Under the pieces are notes generated by a model. The model made no database searches, was not told the origin of the DNA, and saw only the letters and a list, made by a program, of their open reading frames with translations. A stretch of 64,000 nt of DNA from Deltaproteobacteria bacterium (GTDB lineage: Bacteria > Desulfobacterota > Binatia > UBA12015), in assembly GCA_029262355.1 (NCBI GenBank), contig JAJCZO010000270.1, forward strand, positions 22,181-86,180. The letters are read 5' to 3'. Positions 39,151 through 49,032 of the stretch are shown piece after piece. Every line of letters starts with the position of its first letter. The stretch's first letter is position 1. The position numbers and the translations under genes were made by a program.

Positions 39151-39441
39151 ATGAACACGTCAACGAACGAGACCCCGAACTTCATCGAGCAGCTACGCCG
39201 GGTGCCCGACGGCCACCACCTACCTGGTCGCCGACTTCGTCTGGCGGTGCTCCTGCGGGCGTTCGACGACGTCCGCCAGGGCGGCCGCTACGGCTGGGAA
39301 GCCCGACGGTGGCTTCTGAGCGACGACGCCGTCAGCGGAGGACTCGAGGCCCGCGATCTGATGGAGGAAGCCGGTCTCGACGTCGCCAGGGTCCGCAGAA
39401 ATCTTCGGCAACGCTCCCGGGACGGTCGCCACGCCGCATGA
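39151..39441 (+). CDS. Small hypothetical protein (96 aa)
   Basis: Good SD (aggagag) 6 nt before the ATG; divergent from the carboxylase. Confidence 0.5.
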   Translation: MNTSTNETPNFIEQLRRVPDGHHLPGRRLRLAVLLRAFDDVRQGGRYGWEARRWLLSDDAVSGGLEARDLMEEAGLDVARVRRNLRQRSRDGRHAA

Positions 39442-39444
39442 ACG

Positions 39445-40278
39445 CTAGGATCGGATCTCGCGCAGGAGGCACTCCTGCGTGACCGTTGCCGTGTGCCGTC
39501 CTTCACGGTCGAAAAGCTCTGCCATCGAAAGCCCGCGCCCGCCCCGAATTCCCTGCGCCCGCACGTCGTGCAGGAGCCATTGGTCGGCACGGAACGGGCG
39601 ATGGAACCAAATCGCGTGGTCGAGACTGGCCGCCATGAAGACGTCGTGGTGGTGATTGCCCTCGTCATCGGGCGCAGGACACTTCGGGTGACAGCGGGCT
39701 GCCGCATCGATCAGAACGTCGTCCGACGCATACGCCAACCCCGCAGCGTGCACCGTAGGATCGTCACCGAGCGTCTCGCGCACCCGGATCCAGTTCCGAG
39801 CCCGACCGCCCCAGCTCTCCATCCGCACGGGCTTGTTCTCGAGCACCCGACTCCAAGTATCCGGCGCAGCGGGGAGAGAATCGGGATCCGGTGTCCCCTC
39901 GGGGAACGCGACACTCTGGACGTCGGCCGCCTCGTGCTCGGCGACATGGAACGAAGCCGACAGATTCAGGATGGCGCCCGAGGACTGACGAGCCACCGCT
40001 CGGCGCGTGCAGAACGAGCGCCCATCGCGAATCCGGTCCACCTCGTAGCGGATCTTCTCCTCGGAGCTCCCACCGCGGATGAAGTAGGCATGAAGAGAAT
40101 GAACGCTGTACTTTTCGTCGACGGTTCGCGCCGCAGCCGCCAACCCCTGTGCAACGACCAGCCCTCCGTAAACCCGGCCCCACGGATAAGCGGCTGCCGC
40201 AGCCACGAAGTGGTCGGCGCCGTCGTGCTCGAGGGCAAGGAGGGTGGAGAGGTCGGCCGCCTCAAACGCAGAATCCAT
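39445..40278 (-). CDS. Acyl-CoA thioesterase II (TesB-like)
   Basis: RVYGGLVVAQGLAAAARTVDEKYSVHSLHAYFIRGGSSEEKIRYEVDRIRDGRSFCTRRAVARQ. Confidence 0.93.
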   Translation of the reverse strand: MDSAFEAADLSTLLALEHDGADHFVAAAAAYPWGRVYGGLVVAQGLAAAARTVDEKYSVHSLHAYFIRGGSSEEKIRYEVDRIRDGRSFCTRRAVARQSSGAILNLSASFHVAEHEAADVQSVAFPEGTPDPDSLPAAPDTWSRVLENKPVRMESWGGRARNWIRVRETLGDDPTVHAAGLAYASDDVLIDAAARCHPKCPAPDDEGNHHHDVFMAASLDHAIWFHRPFRADQWLLHDVRAQGIRGGRGLSMAELFDREGRHTATVTQECLLREIRS

Positions 40279-40403
40279 CCTCTATGAGGTACTCGACGGA
40301 GGAGAAGAATCGCAATCCGAGGCGCAGACCAGAGGTAGAAGCATCGAAGGCCCTCGGAGGCTTGGCCACCCACGCCCAGACTCTCCCCAGCCCCCATCGG
40401 CGC

Positions 40404-40760
40404 CTAGCTTCGGCAGGGAAAGGCTTCCTTCACCGCGGTGAGAACGAGGTTGGCCGCCTGCTGCCGGAGGCGGTCGGGGTGCTCCTCGAGCCACTCGTGT
40501 ACGACGAGGCTCAGGTGCCCGGTCGGGACGCCGTTGGGTAGGCAGATCGGCGACTTGAACTTGGCCACCGTCGCTACGATCTTCTCGCCATCGAGGACAC
40601 CCACGATGTACGCGGCCTGCTCCGCCCGCCCCTCATCGCCCATGTTGAACTGCCGCATGAGGTCCTCGCCCGTCTTGAAGCCACCAACGGCATGCGCAGC
40701 GGTCGCGAGCCCCAACACGAGGGCGACGGTGACGCAGACCCTTATCAGACGCTCGCCCAT
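40404..40760 (-). CDS. Secreted Rap1a/Tai-like protein
   Basis: Signal peptide; AAYIVGVLDG...ICLPNGVPTGHLSLVVHEWLEEHPDRLRQQAANLVLTAVKEAFPC. Confidence 0.6.
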   Translation of the reverse strand: MGERLIRVCVTVALVLGLATAAHAVGGFKTGEDLMRQFNMGDEGRAEQAAYIVGVLDGEKIVATVAKFKSPICLPNGVPTGHLSLVVHEWLEEHPDRLRQQAANLVLTAVKEAFPCRS

Positions 40761-40796
40761 CGATTCTGCCGAGCTTCTCTGAAGCGAGGAGCTGGG

Positions 40797-41216
40797 TCAA
40801 TCGGCACGCGCGACCGCGCTGCCCGCGAGCACCAGATCCCCCGCCCGATTGACGGTCTGAATCTCGAGATCCACGAGTGCATCGGGGGCCCGGCGGTGCA
40901 CAGCGACGACCGTGGCGCGAGCGATCAGAGTGTCGCCAGGCCACACCTGGCCGACGAATCGCGCCGTGTAGCTCACGAGGCGGCCGTCTCCGACCGCATC
41001 GGTCAGCACGCGGCCCGTAACCGCCATCGTGAACATGCCATGGCCGAACACCCCCGCGGGCGAGCCGGCAGCCTGCGCGAATACCTCGTCGCTGTGGAAG
41101 GGATGGAAGTCTCCCGAAGCACCCGCGTACATCACGAGCTGCGTGCGCTTCAGGTCGTCGACGACGACCTGCTCGAAGACCTGCCCTACGATCAGGTCCG
41201 ATGCGCGCAGGGCCAT
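40797..41216 (-). CDS. MaoC family dehydratase
   Basis: YAGASGDFHPFHSDEVFAQAAGSPAGVFGHGMFTMAVTGRVLTDAVGDGRLVSYTARFVGQVWPGDTL. Confidence 0.9.
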   Translation of the reverse strand: MALRASDLIVGQVFEQVVVDDLKRTQLVMYAGASGDFHPFHSDEVFAQAAGSPAGVFGHGMFTMAVTGRVLTDAVGDGRLVSYTARFVGQVWPGDTLIARATVVAVHRRAPDALVDLEIQTVNRAGDLVLAGSAVARAD

Positions 41217-41701
41217 CAACCCACCCGCCGTTCGGTCGTAACGCCGACGAACGTCGCCGTCACGACCAGCGCGCCCGCCTCGTCGCGGAACTCCTGAACG
41301 ATCTCGGAGAACGTCAGCTTCCCCCCGCGGCGCCCATCCTTCTGCCACGTCCTGCCGGCCTTCACATCGACGGTGAGCACCTGCCCGGGACGAACGGGCC
41401 GATGATACTCGAAGCTCTGCTCCGCATGAAAACCCGACCCACCTTCGGCGTTGAACGCCCCCTGCGTTGCGCTGATCGGCTCCCTCCCCGAACCGAACCA
41501 GGGCGTCCCGGGCTCGGGCCGCCGAATGTAGCCCGGCTCGTAGTGGTCAGCCGCCTGGGTGAACGTGGGCGGCGCCAGCACACCGCCCGCGTTCGTCGCC
41601 GCGTCGGACTCCGGGTCGACGTATGCCGGATTCGGGTCTCCGATGGCGCGCGCGAACTGTAGAATCTGGCCTGCCTCGACGGGAAAGCGGAACGTTTTCA
41701 C
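41216..41701 (-). CDS. MaoC dehydratase N-terminal (FAS1-like) domain protein
   Basis: ILQFARAIGDPNPAYVDPESDAATNAGGVLAPPTFTQAADHY. Confidence 0.9.
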   Translation of the reverse strand: MKTFRFPVEAGQILQFARAIGDPNPAYVDPESDAATNAGGVLAPPTFTQAADHYEPGYIRRPEPGTPWFGSGREPISATQGAFNAEGGSGFHAEQSFEYHRPVRPGQVLTVDVKAGRTWQKDGRRGGKLTFSEIVQEFRDEAGALVVTATFVGVTTERRVG

Positions 41702-42402
41702 CTGTCGCCACCGAAGACGTACTCGCTCATCGGGTGCGCATCGACCTTCGTCAGGTCCAGAAACTCTTGGACACTCTCGAACATCTTGCCGGCGTTATCC
41801 TTGAAGCGCGATTCGGATCCCTGCGCATCGTAGAAGATCCGCGGGTCGTCGAGAGCGCCAACCGGGAACGTCTCTTCGACGATTGCGCACCACCCCGGGG
41901 CGTCGTCCGTCAACGCGCGGACGATCTCGTTGCGCACGTAGCCAGTGCTGCTCTGCGTATCGACCGCGATCTGACGATGAACGCCGTACCAATGACTGAG
42001 GAACTGGTCGTACGAGATACCGGCCTTCGGGGCGATACCCGTCACTTGCACCCAACCCGGCGAGCGCGCGCCCCGCCCCTCGCCCCGCTCGGCGAGCAGG
42101 GGCCTTGATTCCACGACCAGGTAGCCAGCGATTCGTCCCGCCGCGGCCGCGATCCTTTCTTCGAGTGGCTGTCGATCCTGCGAGACCTCCAGCCAGAAGC
42201 TGACGAACCCTTCCTTGTGCGCTTCCAGAGAAGAGAGGCGCAGCTTTGCCCCGGCATCGACCTCCGTATCGGCAACGAAAACCCGCAGGCGCGCGGCACC
42301 CAGCACCTCGAGCTCGTCGGCGAGCTCGGTGCGAAGCCTCCGCCCGAACGCTTCGCGGGAGTCTTCGTCGGAACGCCAGAGGCAATAGATCAGCTTTTCC
42401 AT
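41698..42402 (-). CDS. EthD-domain-containing protein
   Basis: GISYDQFLSHWYGVHRQIAVDTQSSTGYVRNEIV, EthD/dimeric alpha-beta barrel type. Confidence 0.7.
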   Translation of the reverse strand: MEKLIYCLWRSDEDSREAFGRRLRTELADELEVLGAARLRVFVADTEVDAGAKLRLSSLEAHKEGFVSFWLEVSQDRQPLEERIAAAAGRIAGYLVVESRPLLAERGEGRGARSPGWVQVTGIAPKAGISYDQFLSHWYGVHRQIAVDTQSSTGYVRNEIVRALTDDAPGWCAIVEETFPVGALDDPRIFYDAQGSESRFKDNAGKMFESVQEFLDLTKVDAHPMSEYVFGGDR

Positions 42403-42421
42403 CTCGTCTCCGATTTCGGCT

Positions 42422-43654
42422 TCAGGTCGGAAGAGGCTTCACGAACGTGCCGCCCTTGAGGATCGCATGCAGCCGACTCTCGTCCTGCAGGATCGTGATG
42501 TCGCTCGTCGGGTCACCGTCGACGACAACGAGGTCGGCACGCTTGCCCACCTCGATCGTCCCGACATCCCCCCAGCCCGTGAGGGCGCCTCCATTCCTCG
42601 TCGCCCAGCGAAGAACCGTGAGAGGCGATATGCCGGCGTGCCGAACGTAGACCTCGAGCTCCTTCGCATAGTCCCCGTGGGGAACACCGACGGAGCCGAA
42701 GTCGTCACCCGTCGCAATCCGGACGCCGGCAGCGTCGGCCTTGCCGAGCACGGAGCACATGTGGGCGAACTCGCGACCACCATCCGTTCGATATTCGGTC
42801 TTTCCGTCCTCGACCGGATCGCCCATCCGTTGCAGCATACACAACGGCAGGTAGAGGCTTGGCAGAACGAACGTGCCGGCTTCGGCGAGGCGACCAATGC
42901 ACTCGTCGTCCATCCCGTCGGCGTGATCGACGATGTCGACACCGGCATCGAGGCACTGCAGAATCGCTCGCTTGCCCGCCGCGTGCGCCCGCACTCGGCA
43001 GCCGCGGCCGTGCGCCGCCTCGACGGTCGCCTCGAGCTCGGCTGCCGTCATCGCAACGTGCTCCTGCGCTCGCGTCACGAAGTGGCCGCCACTCACGAAG
43101 ACTTTCATCATCTCCGCGCCGCGCTTGATCTCGTCGCGAACAGCGTGCCGGAACTCGTCGGGCCCATCGCAGATGCGCGCGGCCGCTAGATTCGAGATCT
43201 CCATGTAGCCGGGGCGATTATCGGTCGCGTCGCCGGTCGTCACCAGGTCGTGGCTAGACGGGACGACCCGAGGGCCCTCCAGGAGCCCATCCTCGATGGC
43301 GTCGCGAAGGGACGCATCGACATCCCAGGCCGCGCTCGCCCCCACGACGCTCGTGAATCCACAATACAGAGCGCGGCGAGCGTTCTCAGCCGCGATGTAC
43401 GCATGATAAATGGGTGCCTTCTCGAACCCGAACACCCACTTCTGCGCGCCGATGTCGCGGTACGTCGAGTGAAAATGCCCCTGCACCATACCCGGCATCA
43501 GGGTACGGCCACCCAGATCGATGCGCTCCCCGTCGGTCGCACCCTTCGGATCCAGAGCCGCGATCCGGCCGCCTTCCACGACCACAGTCGCGCCGGCGCG
43601 AGGCGCTCGATCACCGTCGAATAAACTGGCATTCGTAAAGACGATCCGATCCAC
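42422..43654 (-). CDS. Amidohydrolase family protein (GTG start)
   Basis: VDRIVFTNASLFDG...LMPGMVQGHFHSTY...RVRAHAAGKRAI...DIVDHADGMDDE; C-terminal IEVGKRADLVVVDGDP. Confidence 0.93.
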   Translation of the reverse strand: MDRIVFTNASLFDGDRAPRAGATVVVEGGRIAALDPKGATDGERIDLGGRTLMPGMVQGHFHSTYRDIGAQKWVFGFEKAPIYHAYIAAENARRALYCGFTSVVGASAAWDVDASLRDAIEDGLLEGPRVVPSSHDLVTTGDATDNRPGYMEISNLAAARICDGPDEFRHAVRDEIKRGAEMMKVFVSGGHFVTRAQEHVAMTAAELEATVEAAHGRGCRVRAHAAGKRAILQCLDAGVDIVDHADGMDDECIGRLAEAGTFVLPSLYLPLCMLQRMGDPVEDGKTEYRTDGGREFAHMCSVLGKADAAGVRIATGDDFGSVGVPHGDYAKELEVYVRHAGISPLTVLRWATRNGGALTGWGDVGTIEVGKRADLVVVDGDPTSDITILQDESRLHAILKGGTFVKPLPT

Positions 43655-43754
43655 TCTTAGCCCTCCCCGAGCGCTCACTTTACGCCGAACCGTCGCCGGA
43701 TCGCCACTCGCGAGGCATTGCATCGCGACGGGGCGGTCGTGCTACGGGAACCTC

Positions 43755-46334
43755 ATGTCCAACGAAACACTCCTGCGCGACCTCACCCTGGACGAGAAGG
43801 CCCAGCTCACCGCCGGCGCGGACATGTGGAACACGGTCGCGATCGAGCGCCTCGGCGTTCCCGCCCTGAAGATGACCGATGGTCCGAACGGTGCCCGCGG
43901 CGACGCTCTGCTCGGAGCCGGTGCGGCAACCGCCGCCTGTACGCCTTGCGGCTCCGCGTTGGGCGCGACGTGGAATCTCGAGTTGGTCCAGCAGGTGGGC
44001 GCGACACTAGGCGAAGAGGCTCGCACCAAGTCGTGCCGGGTACTGCTCGCGCCGACGATCAACCTGCATCGGTCCCCCCTCGGAGGTCGATCGTTCGAGT
44101 GCTACTCGGAGGATCCCCTGTTGTCCGGCCAGACCGCCGCAGCCTTCGTCCGCGGAGTGCAGTCCTTCGGAGTCGCCGCCACGGCGAAGCACTTCGTCGC
44201 GAACGACGCTGAGTTCGAGCGGTACACGATGAACTCCGTCGTCGATCAACGTGCGCTGCGGGAGATCTACCTCTTGCCGTTCGAGCTCGCGGTACGCGAG
44301 GGCGGCGCGCTCGCAATCATGACCGGCTACAATCGGGTGAACGGAAGCTACTGCTCCGAGAACGAATGGCTCCTGACCGACGTGCTCCGCAACGAATGGG
44401 GTTTCCAGGGTATCGTGATGACCGATTGGTTCTCGTCCGGCGACACCGCCGCCTCGTCGAGGGCCGGCCTCGATCTACAGATGCCGGGACCCGGTCGATT
44501 CTTTGGCCCGGCGCTCGCCGAAGCCGTGCGCAAGGGCGACGTCGACGAGACCGTGGTCGACGACATGGCTGGTCGAATCCTTGGCGTGATCGATCGATTG
44601 CGCGCCTGGGAGGACCCAGCCGAGAAGTCCGAGCGCTCCGCGGACCAGCCCGAGCACCGAGCGCTCCTGCGCCAGGCGGCGTGCGAGTCTACGGTCCTCC
44701 TCACGAACGACGGTTCCCTGCCTCTCGATGCCGAACAGCTCGAGAAGGTGGCGCTCGTCGGTCCGAACTGGGGGCGGGCCCACATCATGGGCGGCGGATC
44801 GGCCTCGCTCCGCCCCCACTACCGCGTCTCGCCGCTCGAAATTCTACGGGGACGGCTCAGCGGAACGTGCGAGATCCTCCACCACCGCGGCTGCGACATC
44901 GACAAGAGCGCACGTCCGCCTACGCGGTCCGTCCTCACGACGCCAAACGGAGAGCCCGGCCTCGCTGTCGATCTCTTTACGAACCTCGACTGCGAAGGCG
45001 GAGCCGCCGCGCACCTCGTGTACGACGATGCGCGCCTGATGTTCTTCGGCGCCCCCGCACCCGGCATTGCCCCGGAGCACTTTTCCGCCCGTGCATCGGC
45101 CCGCTTCACCCCGGACATCTCCGGAACGCACATCTTCACCCTGGTCCAGGCAGGACAGGCGAGAGTGCTGATCGACGGCGAAGAAGTCCTGGACGGCGTG
45201 ACGACCCAGCCTCCTCGCGGCACCCAGTTCTTCGGCCTGGGCAGCGAGGAGATCCAGGCCCACGTCGAGCTCGTGGCCGGCCGCAGCGTCGATCTAGTGA
45301 TCGAGTACTCCAGCCGTGACTCGTTCTTGCTCCGCGGCGCCCAGGTCGGGCATCGCCCACCGCTCGAAGAAGACATGATGGGGAACGCCGCGAAGCTCGC
45401 CGCCGAGGCGGACGTTGCAATCGTCATGGTCGGAACGAGCGACGAGTGGGAATCGGAAGGACACGATCGACGCTCGATGGACCTGCCGGGAGACCAGGAC
45501 GAGCTCGTAGCGCGCGTTCGCGCTGCAAATCCGAGAACGATCGTCGTCGTCAATACCGGCTCACCCGTAACGATGGATTGGGCCGGCGACGTGTCGGCCA
45601 TCGTCCAGTGTTGGCTCGGTGGCCAGGAGATGGGCAATGCCATCGCCGACGTCCTGCTGGGCGCGACCGACCCGTCGGGGCGCCTGCCAACGACGATCCC
45701 CGAGCGACTCGAGCACAATCCGTCCTACGGGAACTTCCCGGGCGAGAACGGCGAAGTTCGCTACGGCGAGGGGGTTCTGGTCGGGTACCGGTGGTACGAC
45801 ACGAGAAAGCTGCCCGTGCGTTTCCCGTTCGGTCACGGACTCTCCTACACCAGCTTCGAGATCGGCACACCCGAGCTCGCATCGAGCGGCGACACGCCGG
45901 GCGGGGCGGTCCTCGTGCGCGTCCCCATCAAGAACACGGGAAAACGCCGCGGGGCCGAGGTCGTGCAGGCCTACGTCGCCCCGTCGCGACCGCGCGTCGT
46001 GCGTCCCGACAAAGAACTGAAGGGTTTCGCCAAGGTCTGGCTCGAGCCCGGGCAGAGCGCGACGATCACCATCTCGCTCGAGGATCGCGCGTTCGCCTAC
46101 TGGGACCCCTGCGCGCCCGACCAAGCCGCGCTCAAAGAGAAGCTCGGCGCCATGGCCAACATGCTGCCCGGCGGCGTTGCGAGCGCCGAGCGCGCCGTCC
46201 CCGGCTGGTACGTCGACGCGGGCCAGTACGAGATCAAGATCGGCCGCTCTTGCACGGACATCCTCCACTCGATTCCGCTCACGATCACGACCGACGCGTT
46301 TCTTTCGGCGAAAGGAGCCACCGCCGACTCGTGA
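43755..46334 (+). CDS. Glycoside hydrolase family 3 beta-glucosidase with inserted PA14-like domain and C-terminal Fn3-like domain
   Basis: GFQGIVMTDWFSSGDTAASSRAGLDLQMPGP; HFSARASARFTPDISGTHIFTLVQAGQARVLIDGEEVLDG; KELKGFAKVWLEPGQSATITISL. Confidence 0.94.
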   Translation: MSNETLLRDLTLDEKAQLTAGADMWNTVAIERLGVPALKMTDGPNGARGDALLGAGAATAACTPCGSALGATWNLELVQQVGATLGEEARTKSCRVLLAPTINLHRSPLGGRSFECYSEDPLLSGQTAAAFVRGVQSFGVAATAKHFVANDAEFERYTMNSVVDQRALREIYLLPFELAVREGGALAIMTGYNRVNGSYCSENEWLLTDVLRNEWGFQGIVMTDWFSSGDTAASSRAGLDLQMPGPGRFFGPALAEAVRKGDVDETVVDDMAGRILGVIDRLRAWEDPAEKSERSADQPEHRALLRQAACESTVLLTNDGSLPLDAEQLEKVALVGPNWGRAHIMGGGSASLRPHYRVSPLEILRGRLSGTCEILHHRGCDIDKSARPPTRSVLTTPNGEPGLAVDLFTNLDCEGGAAAHLVYDDARLMFFGAPAPGIAPEHFSARASARFTPDISGTHIFTLVQAGQARVLIDGEEVLDGVTTQPPRGTQFFGLGSEEIQAHVELVAGRSVDLVIEYSSRDSFLLRGAQVGHRPPLEEDMMGNAAKLAAEADVAIVMVGTSDEWESEGHDRRSMDLPGDQDELVARVRAANPRTIVVVNTGSPVTMDWAGDVSAIVQCWLGGQEMGNAIADVLLGATDPSGRLPTTIPERLEHNPSYGNFPGENGEVRYGEGVLVGYRWYDTRKLPVRFPFGHGLSYTSFEIGTPELASSGDTPGGAVLVRVPIKNTGKRRGAEVVQAYVAPSRPRVVRPDKELKGFAKVWLEPGQSATITISLEDRAFAYWDPCAPDQAALKEKLGAMANMLPGGVASAERAVPGWYVDAGQYEIKIGRSCTDILHSIPLTITTDAFLSAKGATADS

Positions 46335-47317
46335 TGAAGTGGGTCGTACGAACCGCGCTCGCGTGCGCGGGACTCTATGCAGTCACCTTCGGTGCCGGCA
46401 TCTGGCAGGGCTCGACCGCAATCCTGCGCCCGCCCTGGTATCTTCAGAGCACCCCAGGTGGCGAACTGACGCCCTTTGAAGAGCCCAAGGAGATCGAATG
46501 GGCTCAGGGCCGAACCAAGGACCCCCTGCGTGACTTCGGGTACCCGTTCGAGGAGGTCGAGTTTCCCGCCCAAGACGGCAGCACACTGCGAGGCTGGTAC
46601 GTGCCCCCCGACGACGCCTCGCCCGGTGAGCCCGCTGCGGCCGGCGTCGTCTTCGTGCACGGCGCCGGCGGTGACCGACGGGGCTTCCTGCGCCACCTCC
46701 CCCTGTTCCACGAGGCGGGCTACCCCGTTCTGATGTTCGACTGCCGCGAGCACGGAATCAGCGATGGTACCGGCCAAGGGATCTCGTTTGGCGTTCGGGA
46801 ACACCAGGACGTCCGTTCGGCGGTCGCGTGGGCGAAGCAAACGCACGGCTGGGGGCGCATCGGAGTGATGGGATCGTCCCAAGGGGCCGCGAGCGTTCTC
46901 CTGGCGGCCGCCGGAGATCCAGAAATCGACGCCGTCGTGTCCGAGAACCCGTTTACCGACGTCTACGAACTGATCCGGTACTCGGTATCCAAGGAAGCCG
47001 GCGCGGAGCCCCCCGCGAACTGGGTCATCGACCTCGTGACGGGTGTCGCGATGTGGCGCGTAGGCGGGCTCTCGAGTCCGGCCCCCATCGACATCGTCGA
47101 CCAAGTGGGCACACGCCCCTTGCTCTTGATCCACGGCACGGCGGACGTCGTCATTCCCTTCGAACACTCAGAGAAGCTTCACGCGCGGGCCGGCGAGACC
47201 GCCGAGCTATGGATCGCGCCCGACGCGGCGCACAGCGCGATCATCAATCGATACCCGGACGAGTTCCGTGAGCGCGTGATCGAGTTCTTCGATCGTGCAC
47301 TGCGAGGCGCGCCCTAG
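46334..47317 (+). CDS. Alpha/beta hydrolase
   Basis: VVFVHGAGGDRRGFLRHL...IGVMGSSQGAASVLLAA...LLLIHGTADVVIPFEHSEKL. Confidence 0.92.
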   Translation: MKWVVRTALACAGLYAVTFGAGIWQGSTAILRPPWYLQSTPGGELTPFEEPKEIEWAQGRTKDPLRDFGYPFEEVEFPAQDGSTLRGWYVPPDDASPGEPAAAGVVFVHGAGGDRRGFLRHLPLFHEAGYPVLMFDCREHGISDGTGQGISFGVREHQDVRSAVAWAKQTHGWGRIGVMGSSQGAASVLLAAAGDPEIDAVVSENPFTDVYELIRYSVSKEAGAEPPANWVIDLVTGVAMWRVGGLSSPAPIDIVDQVGTRPLLLIHGTADVVIPFEHSEKLHARAGETAELWIAPDAAHSAIINRYPDEFRERVIEFFDRALRGAP

Positions 47318-47358
47318 CGCCCCGACTCGGTCTCGACTCCCAATGCATCGGAGGCACC

Positions 47359-48939
47359 ATGCACGTCCCACTGCTGATCAACGAGTTTCTCCATCGCGCG
47401 GCGCGGCTGTACTCCGACAAGATCGCGATCGTCGACGGCGACGCCCGGTTCACCTACGCACAGTATCAGGAACGCGCGAACCGCCTCTCGAACGCACTGC
47501 TCGCGCTGGGCGTGAAGAAGGGGGACCGGGTTTGCATTCTCTCACCGAACTCGCACTTCTTTCTCGAGAGCATCTACGGCACGAGCCAGATTGGGGCCAT
47601 TCTCGTCCCACTCAACTACCGCCTAGTTCCGGAGGACCACGAGTACATTCTGAACCACGCCGGCGTGAAGGTCGTGCTGGTCGACCGGGAACAAGCGGAG
47701 ATCGTCGACCTGATCCGCCCGAATCTCCCCTCGGTGGAACAGTGGATCACTGCCTGCCAACCCGGCCACGACCGCGCGCCCGACGGCTGGCAGGATTGGG
47801 AAGCGATGGTGCAAGCCGCTTCGCCCGAAGCTCCACCCAGGCCGGAGTTCGACGAGAATGATGTCGTATCGATCAACTACACGTCGGGAACCACGGCGCG
47901 CCCCAAGGGCGTCATGCTCACCCATCGTGGCCTGTATCTGAACGCGTACAATCTCATCGCTCACCTCGGCATCGAGCATCACGACGTCGAGCTTTGGACT
48001 CTCCCGATGTTCCACTGCAACGGCTGGGGAGGAGTGTACGCGCTCACCGGCGTCGGCGGGACCCACGTCGTGCTCCGGGCTGTCGATGGCGCTGACATCT
48101 GGCGGTTGATCGAAGACGAGAAGGTCACCTTCGCGTGCATGGCGCCCGCCGTTCTTCGTGCGATCCTCGACTACCCCGACAAGGAGAAGCACCAGATCTC
48201 GACCACGCCCCGCTTCGTCGTCGCGGGAGCTCCGCCACCTTCCGCCTTCATCGAACGGCTCGAGAACGAGCTCGGCTGGGACTTCATCGAGATCTACGGC
48301 TTGACCGAGACCTCGCCGCTACTGACCGTCTCACGCCCCGACCATCACACGAGAAAGGACGACTGGGCCCGCCGCTCCCGAGCCGGCGTGCAGGGGCTCG
48401 GGGTCGAGATCGTGCTCCTCGACGACGACGGCAACGAAGTGCCGAGAGACGAGGCGACGGTGGGCGAGGTCTGCGCCCGATCGAACGTCGTCTTCGCCGG
48501 CTACTGGGAGCAACCCGAGGAGACTGCCAAGGCGATTCGCGACAACTATTTCCATACCGGCGACCTGGGCGTCTGGGACGAGACGCGCAGCATCCACATC
48601 GTCGACCGCAAGAAGGATGTGATCATCTCCGGGGGAGAGAACATCAGCTCGCCGGAGATCGAGGACGCCCTCTTTCAACATCCCGCAGTTCTCGAGTGTG
48701 CCGTGATCGGCGTCCCGCACGAGAAATGGGGCGAGACCCCCAAGGCGCTCGTCGTATTGAGACCCGACATGGTGGCGACGGAAGAAGGCCTCATCGCGTT
48801 CTGCCGCGACCGGCTAGCGCACTTCAAGTGTCCGACCTCGATCGACTTCCCCCAGGAGCTGCCCCGGACCGCGACCGGCAAGCTTCAAAAGTACCGTCTG
48901 CGCGAGCAGTACTGGGGGGATCGGAGAAAGGTGAACTGA
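47359..48939 (+). CDS. Acyl-CoA synthetase (AMP-dependent synthetase/ligase)
   Basis: INYTSGTTARPKGVMLTHRG; EIYGLTETSP; YFHTGDLGVWDETRSIHIVDRKKDVIISGGENISSPEIED. Confidence 0.96.
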   Translation: MHVPLLINEFLHRAARLYSDKIAIVDGDARFTYAQYQERANRLSNALLALGVKKGDRVCILSPNSHFFLESIYGTSQIGAILVPLNYRLVPEDHEYILNHAGVKVVLVDREQAEIVDLIRPNLPSVEQWITACQPGHDRAPDGWQDWEAMVQAASPEAPPRPEFDENDVVSINYTSGTTARPKGVMLTHRGLYLNAYNLIAHLGIEHHDVELWTLPMFHCNGWGGVYALTGVGGTHVVLRAVDGADIWRLIEDEKVTFACMAPAVLRAILDYPDKEKHQISTTPRFVVAGAPPPSAFIERLENELGWDFIEIYGLTETSPLLTVSRPDHHTRKDDWARRSRAGVQGLGVEIVLLDDDGNEVPRDEATVGEVCARSNVVFAGYWEQPEETAKAIRDNYFHTGDLGVWDETRSIHIVDRKKDVIISGGENISSPEIEDALFQHPAVLECAVIGVPHEKWGETPKALVVLRPDMVATEEGLIAFCRDRLAHFKCPTSIDFPQELPRTATGKLQKYRLREQYWGDRRKVN

Positions 48940-49032
48940 CCTCGGGCTCCCGCGCACCGCGGGACTCCTGGCCGCGGGGCAGCCTGGAGCGCGCCCCTCG
49001 CCTCCGGATCCCCGAGCCGGTAGAACTCGAGT

